From Cryobacterium suzukii (lineage in GTDB: Bacteria; Actinomycetota; Actinomycetes; Actinomycetales; Microbacteriaceae), in assembly GCF_004403185.1 (NCBI RefSeq), contig NZ_SOHJ01000004.1:62001-126000 (forward strand): a stretch of 64,000 nucleotides of DNA, in the 5' to 3' direction. The notes beneath the pieces are model-generated. The model ran no database searches. It had not been told where the DNA came from and saw nothing but the letters and a program-made list of their open reading frames with translations. Position numbers and translations under genes: made by a program. Shown here one piece after another: positions 8,920 through 16,435 of this stretch; within the stretch, counting starts at the first letter, position 1; every line of letters begins with the position of its first letter.

Positions 8920-9450
8920 ATGTCGATCACCCCGAAGCAGCGCCTGCTCAGTTTCCTGAGCCAGGGACTCAAGTTCGGCGCCGTCGGTGCGCTGGGCTTC
9001 GTGGTGGACTTCACGGTGTTCAACCTGCTTCTCACCACCGTGCTGGATTCCACCGAGGTACACGCCGGCCCCATCTACGCCAAGATCATCTCGACGGTGC
9101 TGGCCATTCTGGTGAACTGGCTCGGCAACCGTTACTGGACCTTCAGCAAGAACCGCCAGGATCACACGGCCCGGGAGGGCGTGGAGTTTCTCGCGGTGAG
9201 CCTCGTGGGCATGGGCATTGGCATCGCCTGCCTGTGGTTCAGCCATTACGTGCTCGGCTACACCAGCCTTCTCGCCGACAACATCTCGGGCAACGTCGTC
9301 GGCCTGCTGCTCGGGGCGATGTTTCGCTTCACGCTCTACCGCTACTGGGTGTTTGCACCGAGCCGGAGCGGGGCGCCGGCATCCGCTGGTATCGGTTCGG
9401 TCAGTACCCGCACCGGGGCTGTTCGGTTAGCGGCGACCCCAGAACGCTGA
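8920..9450 (+). CDS. GtrA family membrane protein (second paralogue)
   Basis: A 176-aa GtrA-type membrane protein with four predicted helices. FGAVGALGFVVDFTVFNLL is the family N-terminal pattern and NWLGNRYWTFS sits between helices two and three. It is longer than the paralogue at 5323-5730 because of a charged C-terminal tail. An upstream in-frame GTG at 8881 would add 13 residues; ATG at 8920 is preferred because GGACGG precedes it and homology begins after it. TAGACT at 8864-8869 is a plausible -10 box. In Mycobacterium tuberculosis a small GtrA-like membrane gene (Rv3277) also follows purK. The last 24 bp overlap the convergent PH-domain gene. Confidence 0.82.
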   Translation: MSITPKQRLLSFLSQGLKFGAVGALGFVVDFTVFNLLLTTVLDSTEVHAGPIYAKIISTVLAILVNWLGNRYWTFSKNRQDHTAREGVEFLAVSLVGMGIGIACLWFSHYVLGYTSLLADNISGNVVGLLLGAMFRFTLYRYWVFAPSRSGAPASAGIGSVSTRTGAVRLAATPER

Positions 9451-10005
9451 CTCGTCGGAGTGGGCTGACTGCTCCTGCCGGCGAGAGCCGATGACGGTGC
9501 TCGCCTTTTCCATGAGGTCGTGCAGCGCGCTCTGCACGAGGTCGACGTTGGGAACGTCTTTCAAGACCAGCGGATGCTCCAGCCCCGAATTGATCAGGAC
9601 CGTGCCCGAGTGAAACCCGGCCTGCACCCAGTTCTGCCGCACGCTCACGTCGTAGCCGCGGCTGTGCAATAGCTCCTGGCGGGTGCGCACGAAGAATCCG
9701 TGGCGAAAGATGATGCGACGGGTGGTGATCGTGTAGCGCTTCGTGAGCCAGGCGCCGAGCGGCAGCAGCCAGCCGATTACGGCGAGCGCGATGGCGCCGC
9801 CGAGCACAGCGGCGTTCTGCCACGGCTCCGCCATGTTGCCGAAGAAGTACCCGGTGCCACCGGCCAGGGCGAACAGGAGCAGTGTTGGCCAGACCAGGAC
9901 GCGGGCGTGCGGGCGCAGGCGAGCCACGACCTTCTCTGGCCGGCTCTCGCGGGCATAGCCGGAGGATTCGGTCTCGTTGGTCTCGCCCTGCGTTTTCTTC
10001 TTCAT
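9427..10005 (-). CDS. PH (bPH2/YdbT-like) domain membrane protein
   Basis: A 192-aa membrane protein with a bacterial pleckstrin-homology domain. A polar N-terminus is followed by two hydrophobic helices (about residues 36-56 and 65-85), then the cytosolic PH domain: YTITTRRIIFRHGFFVRTR near residue 91, then YDVSVRQNWVQ and GTVLINSG. Orthologues sit beside birA in many actinobacteria (Rv3278c in M. tuberculosis); their molecular role is not established. The gene lies 8 bp after birA on the same strand and may be co-transcribed. Its 3' end overlaps the convergent GtrA gene by 24 bp. Confidence 0.85.
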   Translation of the reverse strand: MKKKTQGETNETESSGYARESRPEKVVARLRPHARVLVWPTLLLFALAGGTGYFFGNMAEPWQNAAVLGGAIALAVIGWLLPLGAWLTKRYTITTRRIIFRHGFFVRTRQELLHSRGYDVSVRQNWVQAGFHSGTVLINSGLEHPLVLKDVPNVDLVQSALHDLMEKASTVIGSRRQEQSAHSDESAFWGRR

Positions 10006-10013
10006 TACCTCTA

Positions 10014-10838
10014 TTAATACCTCAGGTGGGTGACATCGCCAGCGGCGACAGACCGTTCCTCGCCATCGACCTGGTTGACGACGGTCAGCCGGCCGTCAGC
10101 GTCAATGCCGGTGGCGGTGCCGACCAGGTCGGTGCCGCCGGGCAGTTCCACGCGCACGACACTGCCGAGCGTGCCGCAGAGCGCGGAGACGGCGGTATGC
10201 AGGCCGCTCGTCTCTGCGTCACCGTGTGCTTTCACGAAGGCTTCGTAGAGCGTTACGAGCTCGTGCAGGTAGGCGGCGAGCACCTGATCGGGGTCGGGCG
10301 CTGTGCGGGTGACCAGCAGCAGCGAGGTGGACGTGAGGGTGGGCAGATCGTGTTCGTCGAGGGAGAGGTTGAGACCGGCGCCGATGATGATGCCCTTCCC
10401 GTCGGGCAGGAGCTCGCACAGGATGCCGCACACCTTATAGCCGTCGATCAGTACGTCATTGGGCCATTTCAGGGTTGTATCGTGGCGGGGGTCCTCGGCT
10501 TCTTTGACCCCTTCGACCGGCTTCATGCTCGCCTCGACGACTGATTTCACGGCGCGGGTCATGGCGGCGCCGGCCAGCAGGGGGAACCAGCCGAGGGCGT
10601 GCGGCGGCACCTCCGGGCGCACGAGCACGGAGATGGCCAGGGCCTTGCCGGTCGGGGCCAACCAGACGCGGCCGAGCCGGCCACGCCCCTGGGTCTGGTT
10701 GTCGGTGACTACAACCGAGAGGTCGGGCCAGGCGGCGGCATCCGCTGTGGCGTGTTCTTTGAGCACATCGTTGGTCGAGGCGGCCTCGGAACGGTACTCG
10801 AACCGGCTCACCTCGGTGCGGCTGAGCGAAAACTCCAT
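10014..10838 (-). CDS. birA: Biotin--[acetyl-CoA-carboxylase] ligase
   Basis: Attaches biotin to the carrier lysine of the acyl-CoA carboxylase alpha chain encoded at 18573-20345. The 274-aa protein shows TQGRGRLGRVWL near residue 49 (biotinyl-AMP loop), LKWPNDVLIDGYKVCGIL near 123 with the catalytic Lys, and IIIGAGLNLS near 150. It lacks the N-terminal winged-helix DNA-binding domain of E. coli BirA, so it is a monofunctional ligase and not itself a repressor. It is divergent from the carboxylase beta gene, and a 73-bp nested hairpin lies in the shared intergenic region. Confidence 0.93.
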   Translation of the reverse strand: MEFSLSRTEVSRFEYRSEAASTNDVLKEHATADAAAWPDLSVVVTDNQTQGRGRLGRVWLAPTGKALAISVLVRPEVPPHALGWFPLLAGAAMTRAVKSVVEASMKPVEGVKEAEDPRHDTTLKWPNDVLIDGYKVCGILCELLPDGKGIIIGAGLNLSLDEHDLPTLTSTSLLLVTRTAPDPDQVLAAYLHELVTLYEAFVKAHGDAETSGLHTAVSALCGTLGSVVRVELPGGTDLVGTATGIDADGRLTVVNQVDGEERSVAAGDVTHLRY

Positions 10839-10861
10839 GGTGGCGACCCTCTCGTCGGCAT

Positions 10862-10934
10862 AACTCCTGCAATTCTGTCGAATATGGCCTCAAAACACCT
10901 ATTTCGAGGTGTTTCTGACCAAATTGCAGGAGTT
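10862..10934. repeat. Nested inverted repeat between birA and the acyl-CoA carboxylase beta gene
   Basis: Outer arms AACTCCTGCAATT (10862-10874) and AATTGCAGGAGTT (10922-10934) are a perfect 13-bp inverted repeat. Inside it, AAACACCT (10893-10900) and AGGTGTTT (10907-10914) form a second stem with a six-base loop. The element ends 127 bp before the carboxylase start and 23 bp upstream of the birA start. It could be a protein-binding or RNA structure, but its two-stem design is like the REP-like repeats elsewhere in the window, so a repeat element is the simpler reading. Confidence 0.8.
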
Positions 10935-11049
10935 CTGAACCTGGCGGAAGGGTTTCGGCTGGCCGATGGACCGCTGAAGGGGGAAACGTGCAGTGTTGGC
11001 CGGAAAAGTTGTGGAACATCGTCAACGGGGAGCGTGCGGGGGGTGCCGG

Positions 11050-11055
11050 TAGAGT
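11050..11055 (+). promoter_or_regulatory. -10 box TAGAGT, leaderless start of the carboxylase beta gene
   Basis: TAGAGT matches the actinobacterial TANNNT -10 pattern and ends 6 nt before the GTG at 11062. No Shine-Dalgarno is present, so transcription probably starts at or next to the start codon. No convincing -35 is seen. Confidence 0.5.
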
Positions 11056-11061
11056 GAAACG

Positions 11062-12666
11062 GTGACTGATAAGACGCCCGCCGCGGCACCCGACCTGTAT
11101 ACGACGGCGGGAAAACTCGCCGACCTCAAGCTGCGTTATCACGAAGCCGTGACCGCCAGCGGGGCGACCGCCATCGAAAAGCAGCATGCCAAGGGCAAGA
11201 TGACCGCCCGCGAGCGCGTGGACCTGCTGCTCGACCAGGGCTCTTTTGTGGAGCTCGATGAGTTCGTGCGGCACCGCACCGTGGCTTTTGGCATGGAGAA
11301 GAAACGGCCATATGGTGACGCGGTGGTCACCGGAACCGGCACCATCCACGGCCGCCAGGTGGCTGTGTACTCGCAGGACTTCACCATCTTCGGCGGCTCG
11401 CTCGGTGAGGTCGCCGGCGAGAAGATCATCAAGGTGATGGATCTCGCCCTGAAGACCGGTGTGCCGATCATCGGCATTCTCGATTCCGGCGGAGCGCGCA
11501 TCCAGGAGGGCGTCGTGGCCCTCGGCAAGTACGGCGAGATCTTTCGACGCAACACGGCCGCATCCGGTGTCATTCCGCAGATCTCGATCATCTGCGGCCC
11601 GGCCGCCGGCGGCGCGGTCTACTCCCCCGCTCTGACCGACTTTGTGATCATGGTCGACAAGACCAGCCAGATGTTCGTCACCGGCCCCGATGTCATCAAG
11701 ACCGTCACCGGCGAAGATGTCGGCATGGAAGAGCTCGGCGGAGCCCTCACCCACAACAAGGTCTCCGGCGTCTCGCACTACCTCGCCAGCGACGAGCCCG
11801 ACGCGCTCGACTTCGCCCGCGCCCTGCTGAGCTACCTGCCCGACAATAACCTGGCCGAGCTGCCCGTGTTCGACAGCGAGGTGGAGCTCGAAACAACGGA
11901 TGCCGACCGTCGCCTCAACACGATCATCCCCGATTCGCCCAACCAGCCCTACGACGTGAAGACCGTCATCGAGCACATCGTGGACAACGGCGACTTTCTC
12001 GAGACGCAGCCGCTGTACGCGCCGAACATCGTCGTGGGGTTCGCCCGGGTCGAGGGGCGCTCCATTGGAATCGTCGCCAACCAGCCCAACGCCATGGCCG
12101 GAACCCTGAACATCGAGGCCGGCGAGAAGGCTTCACGCTTCGTGCGGTTCTGCGATGCGTTCTCCATCCCGATTCTCACCCTCGTCGACGTGCCCGGCTT
12201 TCTGCCGGGCACCGACCAGGAATGGACCGGCATCATCCGTCGCGGCGCGAAACTGCTCTACGCCTACGCTGAGGCCACCGTGCCGCTGGTCACCGTCATT
12301 CTGCGTAAGGCCTACGGCGGCGCGTACATCGTGATGGGATCCAAGCAGCTCGGCGCCGACACCAACCTGGCCTGGCCGACCGCGGAGATCGCTGTCATGG
12401 GCGGCCAGGGCGCCGTGAACATTCTCTACCGCGCCGAGATCAAGGCGGCCGAAGAGGCCGGCGAAGACGTGGCAGCGGTGCGCACGCGCCTCGCCAACGA
12501 GTACACCTACAACGTGGCCAGCCCGTTTCTCGCGGCGGAACGCGGAGAGCTCGACGGCATCATCGAACCGGCGGCTACGCGCGTGTCGGTCATCAAGGCC
12601 CTGCGCGCCCTGCGCACCAAGCGGGCGACCCTGCCCGCCAAGAAGCACGGGAACATTCCGCTGTAA
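11062..12666 (+). CDS. Acyl-CoA carboxylase beta (carboxyltransferase) subunit, AccD5/PccB type
   Basis: Transfers the carboxyl group from biotin to acetyl- or propionyl-CoA, giving malonyl- or methylmalonyl-CoA for fatty-acid and lipid synthesis. The 534-aa length fits the fused carboxyltransferase family. Seen are [20 protein letters not shown] near residue 43, [14 protein letters not shown] near 138, the N-terminal oxyanion site [17 protein letters not shown] near 178, the C-terminal site [12 protein letters not shown] near 377, and [13 protein letters not shown] near 414. The GTG start is supported by the leaderless-type -10 box at 11050-11055. The epsilon subunit follows with a one-base overlap, and birA is divergent upstream, as in M. 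tuberculosis (birA-accD5-accE5). Confidence 0.93.
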   Translation: MTDKTPAAAPDLYTTAGKLADLKLRYHEAVTASGATAIEKQHAKGKMTARERVDLLLDQGSFVELDEFVRHRTVAFGMEKKRPYGDAVVTGTGTIHGRQVAVYSQDFTIFGGSLGEVAGEKIIKVMDLALKTGVPIIGILDSGGARIQEGVVALGKYGEIFRRNTAASGVIPQISIICGPAAGGAVYSPALTDFVIMVDKTSQMFVTGPDVIKTVTGEDVGMEELGGALTHNKVSGVSHYLASDEPDALDFARALLSYLPDNNLAELPVFDSEVELETTDADRRLNTIIPDSPNQPYDVKTVIEHIVDNGDFLETQPLYAPNIVVGFARVEGRSIGIVANQPNAMAGTLNIEAGEKASRFVRFCDAFSIPILTLVDVPGFLPGTDQEWTGIIRRGAKLLYAYAEATVPLVTVILRKAYGGAYIVMGSKQLGADTNLAWPTAEIAVMGGQGAVNILYRAEIKAAEEAGEDVAAVRTRLANEYTYNVASPFLAAERGELDGIIEPAATRVSVIKALRALRTKRATLPAKKHGNIPL

Positions 12667-12902
12667 TGCCAAATTCGAAGCCTTCAGAGTTCGACCCGTC
12701 GGAGCTGGTTTTCGTGACCACGCATGTGAGTGATGTCGAGGTGTCGGCGGTGACCGCCGTCATCCGTGGTCTGTTGCGGGAAGAGTCCGACGAGCGTCGG
12801 GCCGCGCCGGAACTCGGTCAGAGTGCCTGGCAGCAAAACCAGCGCCCCTTGCGGGAGCCGGTGCACCCCGGCGCCAACCGCTGGCGCGGCTTCACCGGCT
12901 AG
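12666..12902 (+). CDS. Acyl-CoA carboxylase epsilon subunit
   Basis: Small 78-aa protein immediately after the beta subunit, with a one-base TAATG overlap. Actinobacterial epsilon subunits bind the alpha-beta complex and raise its activity. The family pattern of a short beta-strand segment (VSAVTAVIRGLLREE), an acidic/basic middle and a C-terminal WRGF is seen here (RWRGFTG at the end). Sequence is otherwise poorly conserved, so position is the main evidence. Confidence 0.82.
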   Translation: MPNSKPSEFDPSELVFVTTHVSDVEVSAVTAVIRGLLREESDERRAAPELGQSAWQQNQRPLREPVHPGANRWRGFTG

Positions 12903-12932
12903 CTGCCCGGCCGCGTCCCACCCCCTTTCGGA

Positions 12933-13000
12933 TGGGGCCCGGGCCCCGTCCACCGGCCCAGTCTATAAACTGGGCCCAAGGACGGGGCCCGGGCCCCGTC
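12933..13000. repeat. GGGCCC-type nested palindrome, copy 1
   Basis: Two GC-rich palindromes flank a central one. GGGGCCCGGGCCCC lies at 12934-12947, GGCCCAGTCTATAAACTGGGCC at 12955-12976, and the perfect 20-bp palindrome GACGGGGCCCGGGCCCCGTC at 12981-13000. The central TATAAACTGGGCC unit recurs at 25566-25593 and 28376-28399. It lies just past the epsilon-subunit stop. Confidence 0.88.
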
Positions 13001-13100
13001 CGCGTGAGGCGGGTGCATCTACCGGTACGTCTGTCCCCATAAATGCCGACTGTGCAGACGAGTTTGGTAGTGCAGACTGAAGGTGCTCGGTGATGCTCCT

Positions 13101-13204
13101 TGAGTTTCACCACCAATCATTCGCTGACTAGGGTAAGCGAGCGAATGTGTTGGGGGCGAGAACGGATGGCATTCGGGTTGTCGTCCTTTCTCGAATACTC
13201 GTTA
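13101..13204 (+). other. Gene-free stretch ahead of a strong terminator; possible small RNA
   Basis: No convincing coding frame is seen here. CATTCGCT (13118-13125) and AGCGAATG (13140-13147) can pair as a stem. The stretch ends in a strong terminator more than 200 bp beyond the last plus-strand stop. That leaves room for a separate short transcript, but no clear promoter was identified. Confidence 0.3.
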
Positions 13205-13231
13205 GGGGATCAGCTTCGGCTGATCCCCTTT
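13205..13231 (+). terminator. Rho-independent terminator
   Basis: GGGGATCAGC (13205-13214), loop TTCG, GCTGATCCCC (13219-13228), then TTT. The ten-pair stem with a stable UUCG tetraloop is near-perfect. It lies between the convergent carboxylase and two-component genes and could stop transcription from the plus strand. Confidence 0.85.
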
Positions 13232-13277
13232 CGCGTTTGTCCCGGCGCGCCACGCGCACCGCTAGGCACGCGCACCG

Positions 13278-14327
13278 CTAGGCGGAGGCGGCGGGCTCGA
13301 CCTTTCGGGGGATTTCTATCCACAGGTCCACTTCTTCTTCACCGGACGAGTCCGGTCCGAGGGCGCTGACGGCCGGGTCGGGGCTGGAAAGGCCCACCAC
13401 GGTGACCGCGATGGTCGCGTTGTCGGCAGATGTGCGAGCGATGATCCTGTCGGCCTGGGTGCGGCTGATTGCAGTCGCGAGGGTGTTGAGCACGATCTCC
13501 AGGGCGGAACCATTGAGATCGTCTATCCCGCCTTCATCGAGCAGGGTGACGCTCGCGCCGCGTCGACGGGCGGCCATGACCTGTTCGCGCACGGCGTGGT
13601 TCAGCAGACGCCGTCCACGGATTTCATCGCGAATTGCTGCTTCGAGTAGTCGGCACTCCTGGCGGTCGGCCTCGCTGAGATCGCCATCGCTCTCGCTGAT
13701 ACGCCGCAGCATGGGCATGGCCAGACGCATGGTGTGGGTCAGCCGCACCTGGCGCTCGTAGAGGTGGGCCTCCTGCGCGGCGTGCCATCCGCTCGCCTCC
13801 CGCTCAGCCCTTCCATACTGGCGGGCATCCCGGCTGGCCTTTACGAGCGCTCTCGACAGCAGCGCGGCCGCGACAACCCAGACCACGCTGCCGATAACGC
13901 CCATGTGCCCCAGCTCGCCAACCCCCGCCCAGATCACACTGTGCAGCACGAGCGCGCCGACACCCAGCAGGGCCAGCTGTGGGCGCTTGCGGGCAGCCGT
14001 GATCGTCATGAGGGTGCCGATCGCGGCCACGTACCAGGTGGCGTACCCGAGGTTGCCGGAGGATCCATCGAGCTGGCTGCCCACGATTAGCGGAATCGCT
14101 ACCGAGACTCCCACGTTGAACAGGGCCAGCGGCAGCGACATGCGTATGGGGCTGCTGGTCCAGAGGCTCGCAACCGTCGCCACGACAAACAGGCCCATAG
14201 CCGCCAATATCGGTGCTACGGACACCGGCTGGTCGAGCGAATATACGCCGAGCAGCACATGGTAGCCCGAGAAGAAAGCGGCCACGATGAGAGCCAGGGT
14301 GCGAGAAACGACCACGACACCGGGCAT
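13278..14327 (-). CDS. Membrane protein with degenerate histidine-kinase-like C-terminus
   Basis: A 349-aa protein with about six membrane helices in residues 1-165, then a cytoplasmic coiled-coil-like stretch (residues 170-235) and a compact C-terminal domain. That C-terminal part keeps the LEIVLNTLATAISRT helix and a final strand WIEIPRKVEP, resembling a GHKL ATPase fold, but no N-box Asn-His pattern, no DxGxG box and no GTT box is seen. It probably cannot bind ATP and may act as a sensory partner of the adjacent complete kinase. Its start overlaps the kinase stop (TAATG), so the two are translated together. It is the last gene of the three-gene two-component operon. Confidence 0.65.
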   Translation of the reverse strand: MPGVVVVSRTLALIVAAFFSGYHVLLGVYSLDQPVSVAPILAAMGLFVVATVASLWTSSPIRMSLPLALFNVGVSVAIPLIVGSQLDGSSGNLGYATWYVAAIGTLMTITAARKRPQLALLGVGALVLHSVIWAGVGELGHMGVIGSVVWVVAAALLSRALVKASRDARQYGRAEREASGWHAAQEAHLYERQVRLTHTMRLAMPMLRRISESDGDLSEADRQECRLLEAAIRDEIRGRRLLNHAVREQVMAARRRGASVTLLDEGGIDDLNGSALEIVLNTLATAISRTQADRIIARTSADNATIAVTVVGLSSPDPAVSALGPDSSGEEEVDLWIEIPRKVEPAASA

Positions 14328-15739
14328 TATCGATTGCCCGCGCCCGGCCCGGACAGCGAGCCCTTCGCTTCGGCCGACTGGTCACCGCTCGCATCGTCCG
14401 GCCGCGGCCAGGTGAGGGTGATGGTCGTGCCCTGGCCAAGGCTCGTGCGCAGAACGGCCACACCGCCGGCGGCGGCCACCCGGTCATGGATCGACACGCG
14501 CAGGCCCAGACGGGCGCTGGCGACGCTGGAAACGTCGAAACCGCGGCCGGTGTCGCTGATGCAGATGGTGCATCCGCTTTGGTCATCACCGCCCACAGTG
14601 ACGCTGCGCGATTGTGCGGGGCCCGCGTGTTGCACGCTGTTAATCATGGCCTGCACGCTGGCCGAGTAGAGAGCCTCCGCGGCGTGCTCGGGAAGGGTGA
14701 GGCCTTCCACTCCCAGATCGGTCACGGTGAACACTCCGGTCGCTGTCGCGGCGGAGCGAATGCGCGCCGTCAGCTGGCTGACGGTGACCGTGACATCGTC
14801 GAGATTTCGCTCTCCGCTGGCTGCCTGCAAGCGGATGATGGCGCTGCGAGCCATAGCGGCGGCCAGCTCGGCTCCCTTGGCATTACGCACCCCGGCCGCG
14901 GAGAGAAGTGTCGCGAGCACACTGTCGTGCACGATGGAGTCGACCTCAACCCGTTCAACCTCAGTAGCATGATGCCGCACCGCTACGGCGTATTTGGCGA
15001 GCGCATTGGACTGGGCAGTATCGACGCGTGTTGTGGCCTGGCGCAGCACATAGATGATGATGAGTGCTGTCCCGCCGAGCAGCATGGCGTAGAACGTGTC
15101 GAGCGCAGCGAGCAGGTTCTCGGCCTCGCCGCCGGAGGGCAGCACCCGCACGAGCCCAAAGGTGACCGGGGTAACCACGGTGTAGACGATGGCCCACGCG
15201 AAGGGCAGGGCAATTGCCGCGCACGAAGTGGCGACACCGCAGAGGTACCAGAGCCACGGCTTACTCTCGAGTACCACTGTGGGATCGATCATGACCAACG
15301 GCCACACAAAGAGTGCGGCAAGATACACGGCCGACACTGCGCCCGCAGCCGTACGGATGCCCTGCCGGATCAGCGTCGCAGTGACGAAGATCAAAATCAC
15401 CAGTGCCAGAACGATCGCAATCGGCACCGCTGCCGAAGCTTTGCGGCTGCCGAGTTGCTCAAGCATGACCGGCAGGGCCTGCAGGGCGAAGACCACGGCG
15501 ACGGCGGCCACCGACCGCGACAGCACGATTTCGATCTGGGCGTGGCTGATCGGGTTGCGCGGCTGCCGCGCGCGGCCGAACAGGCCGCCATCGGCCTGGA
15601 ATCCGTCGTCACCGACCGCGGAGAACGGCTGGGTTGTCGTGGAAACCAAGGCACCCTGACGGTTGTGGTCGCCCTGGCGGGCGGCCCGTTTAGGCACCGC
15701 GGTCAGCTTCGGTGGCGTCGAGCCCTGGCAGGATTCCAT
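14327..15739 (-). CDS. Sensor histidine kinase (NarL/DesK-type, HPK7-like)
   Basis: A 470-aa membrane kinase. About six helices lie between residues 70 and 235. The dimerisation/phosphoacceptor helix has VDSIVHDSVLATLL with His271 as probable phosphosite. The ATPase domain shows the N-box MINSVQHAG (near 367), G1 box DTGRGFD (396-402) and GQGTTITLTW (near 437). The ATG at 15739 overlaps the response regulator by 50 bp; an in-frame TTG at 15649, preceded by CAGGG, would remove the overlap and could be the real start. The partner regulator is just upstream. The signal is unknown. Confidence 0.82.
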   Translation of the reverse strand: MESCQGSTPPKLTAVPKRAARQGDHNRQGALVSTTTQPFSAVGDDGFQADGGLFGRARQPRNPISHAQIEIVLSRSVAAVAVVFALQALPVMLEQLGSRKASAAVPIAIVLALVILIFVTATLIRQGIRTAAGAVSAVYLAALFVWPLVMIDPTVVLESKPWLWYLCGVATSCAAIALPFAWAIVYTVVTPVTFGLVRVLPSGGEAENLLAALDTFYAMLLGGTALIIIYVLRQATTRVDTAQSNALAKYAVAVRHHATEVERVEVDSIVHDSVLATLLSAAGVRNAKGAELAAAMARSAIIRLQAASGERNLDDVTVTVSQLTARIRSAATATGVFTVTDLGVEGLTLPEHAAEALYSASVQAMINSVQHAGPAQSRSVTVGGDDQSGCTICISDTGRGFDVSSVASARLGLRVSIHDRVAAAGGVAVLRTSLGQGTTITLTWPRPDDASGDQSAEAKGSLSGPGAGNR

Positions 15740-16397
15740 CTTCGACGGCGCGACGAAGCAGGTCGACCTTGGTCGGAGCAGGACGCCCGACCTCGACGTA
15801 CTTCACCCGAATGCGGTCGAGGTATTCCCGGGCGGTGGAGTGTGCAATACCGAGCTGCATGGCGACCATCTTGAGCGGCAGTCCCGACGCGTAGAGGTGG
15901 AGCACGTCGCGTTCGCGGCGACCGAGCTGTGCCTTGGCGAAGTCGCGGTCGGCGTCGATGGCAGTGGCCCACTCGAGGTTGTTGAGCACATCACCTCGGG
16001 CAACGGATGCGACGGCCGCCATGACGGTGGTGGTCGGGGACGACTTGGGAATGACTCCGGCAGCGCCGGCAGCGAGAGCTTCTCGCACCGAAGCGACGCG
16101 GTCGGCAATGCTGTGTACGAGCACAGCGGAGCCGGTGGCCGCCGCCAGGTGCACGTTGTCGGTGACGAGCGACCCGTCGCCGAGCGAGAGGTCGAGCACG
16201 ATCACGTCGCATGGGCGGCCGGCGAGGCCGTCGACGAGCGCCTGAGCGGTGGCTGCCGCGAACAAGACTTCGTAGCCGGCGTTCTCGCAGGCGGCCTGCA
16301 AGCCCAATCGCACCGACTCGTGGTCGTCGACAATTCCGACCCGAACGGGGGCATCGGTGGGGATGGATGGTGCGGAATCAGTAGCTGCGTGGCTCAC
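15690..16397 (-). CDS. LuxR/NarL-family response regulator
   Basis: A 235-aa two-domain regulator. The receiver has the acidic pair DDHE (residues 24-27), phospho-acceptor Asp69 in VIVLDLSLG, and the switch Lys in GVIPKSSPT near residue 117. The C-terminal LuxR-type helix-turn-helix covers LGRRERDVLHLYASGLPLKM and AHSTAREYLDRIRVKY. It is the first gene of the operon, ahead of the full kinase and the degenerate kinase-like protein, and is probably phosphorylated by the former. Targets are unknown. Confidence 0.85.
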   Translation of the reverse strand: MSHAATDSAPSIPTDAPVRVGIVDDHESVRLGLQAACENAGYEVLFAAATAQALVDGLAGRPCDVIVLDLSLGDGSLVTDNVHLAAATGSAVLVHSIADRVASVREALAAGAAGVIPKSSPTTTVMAAVASVARGDVLNNLEWATAIDADRDFAKAQLGRRERDVLHLYASGLPLKMVAMQLGIAHSTAREYLDRIRVKYVEVGRPAPTKVDLLRRAVEDGILPGLDATEADRGA

Positions 16398-16435
16398 GGT
16401 AGGGCTGCCTTCGGTTTGTCTGGTCTCAACGATAG

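Noticed and set aside
10456..11976. 506-codon open frame opposite birA and the carboxylase beta gene
   Set aside because: It crosses two real genes and an intergenic hairpin; product is of low-complexity shadow type.
14486..15874. 462-codon open frame opposite the histidine kinase
   Set aside because: His/Arg/Gly-rich without recognisable domain; the kinase on the other strand has all boxes.
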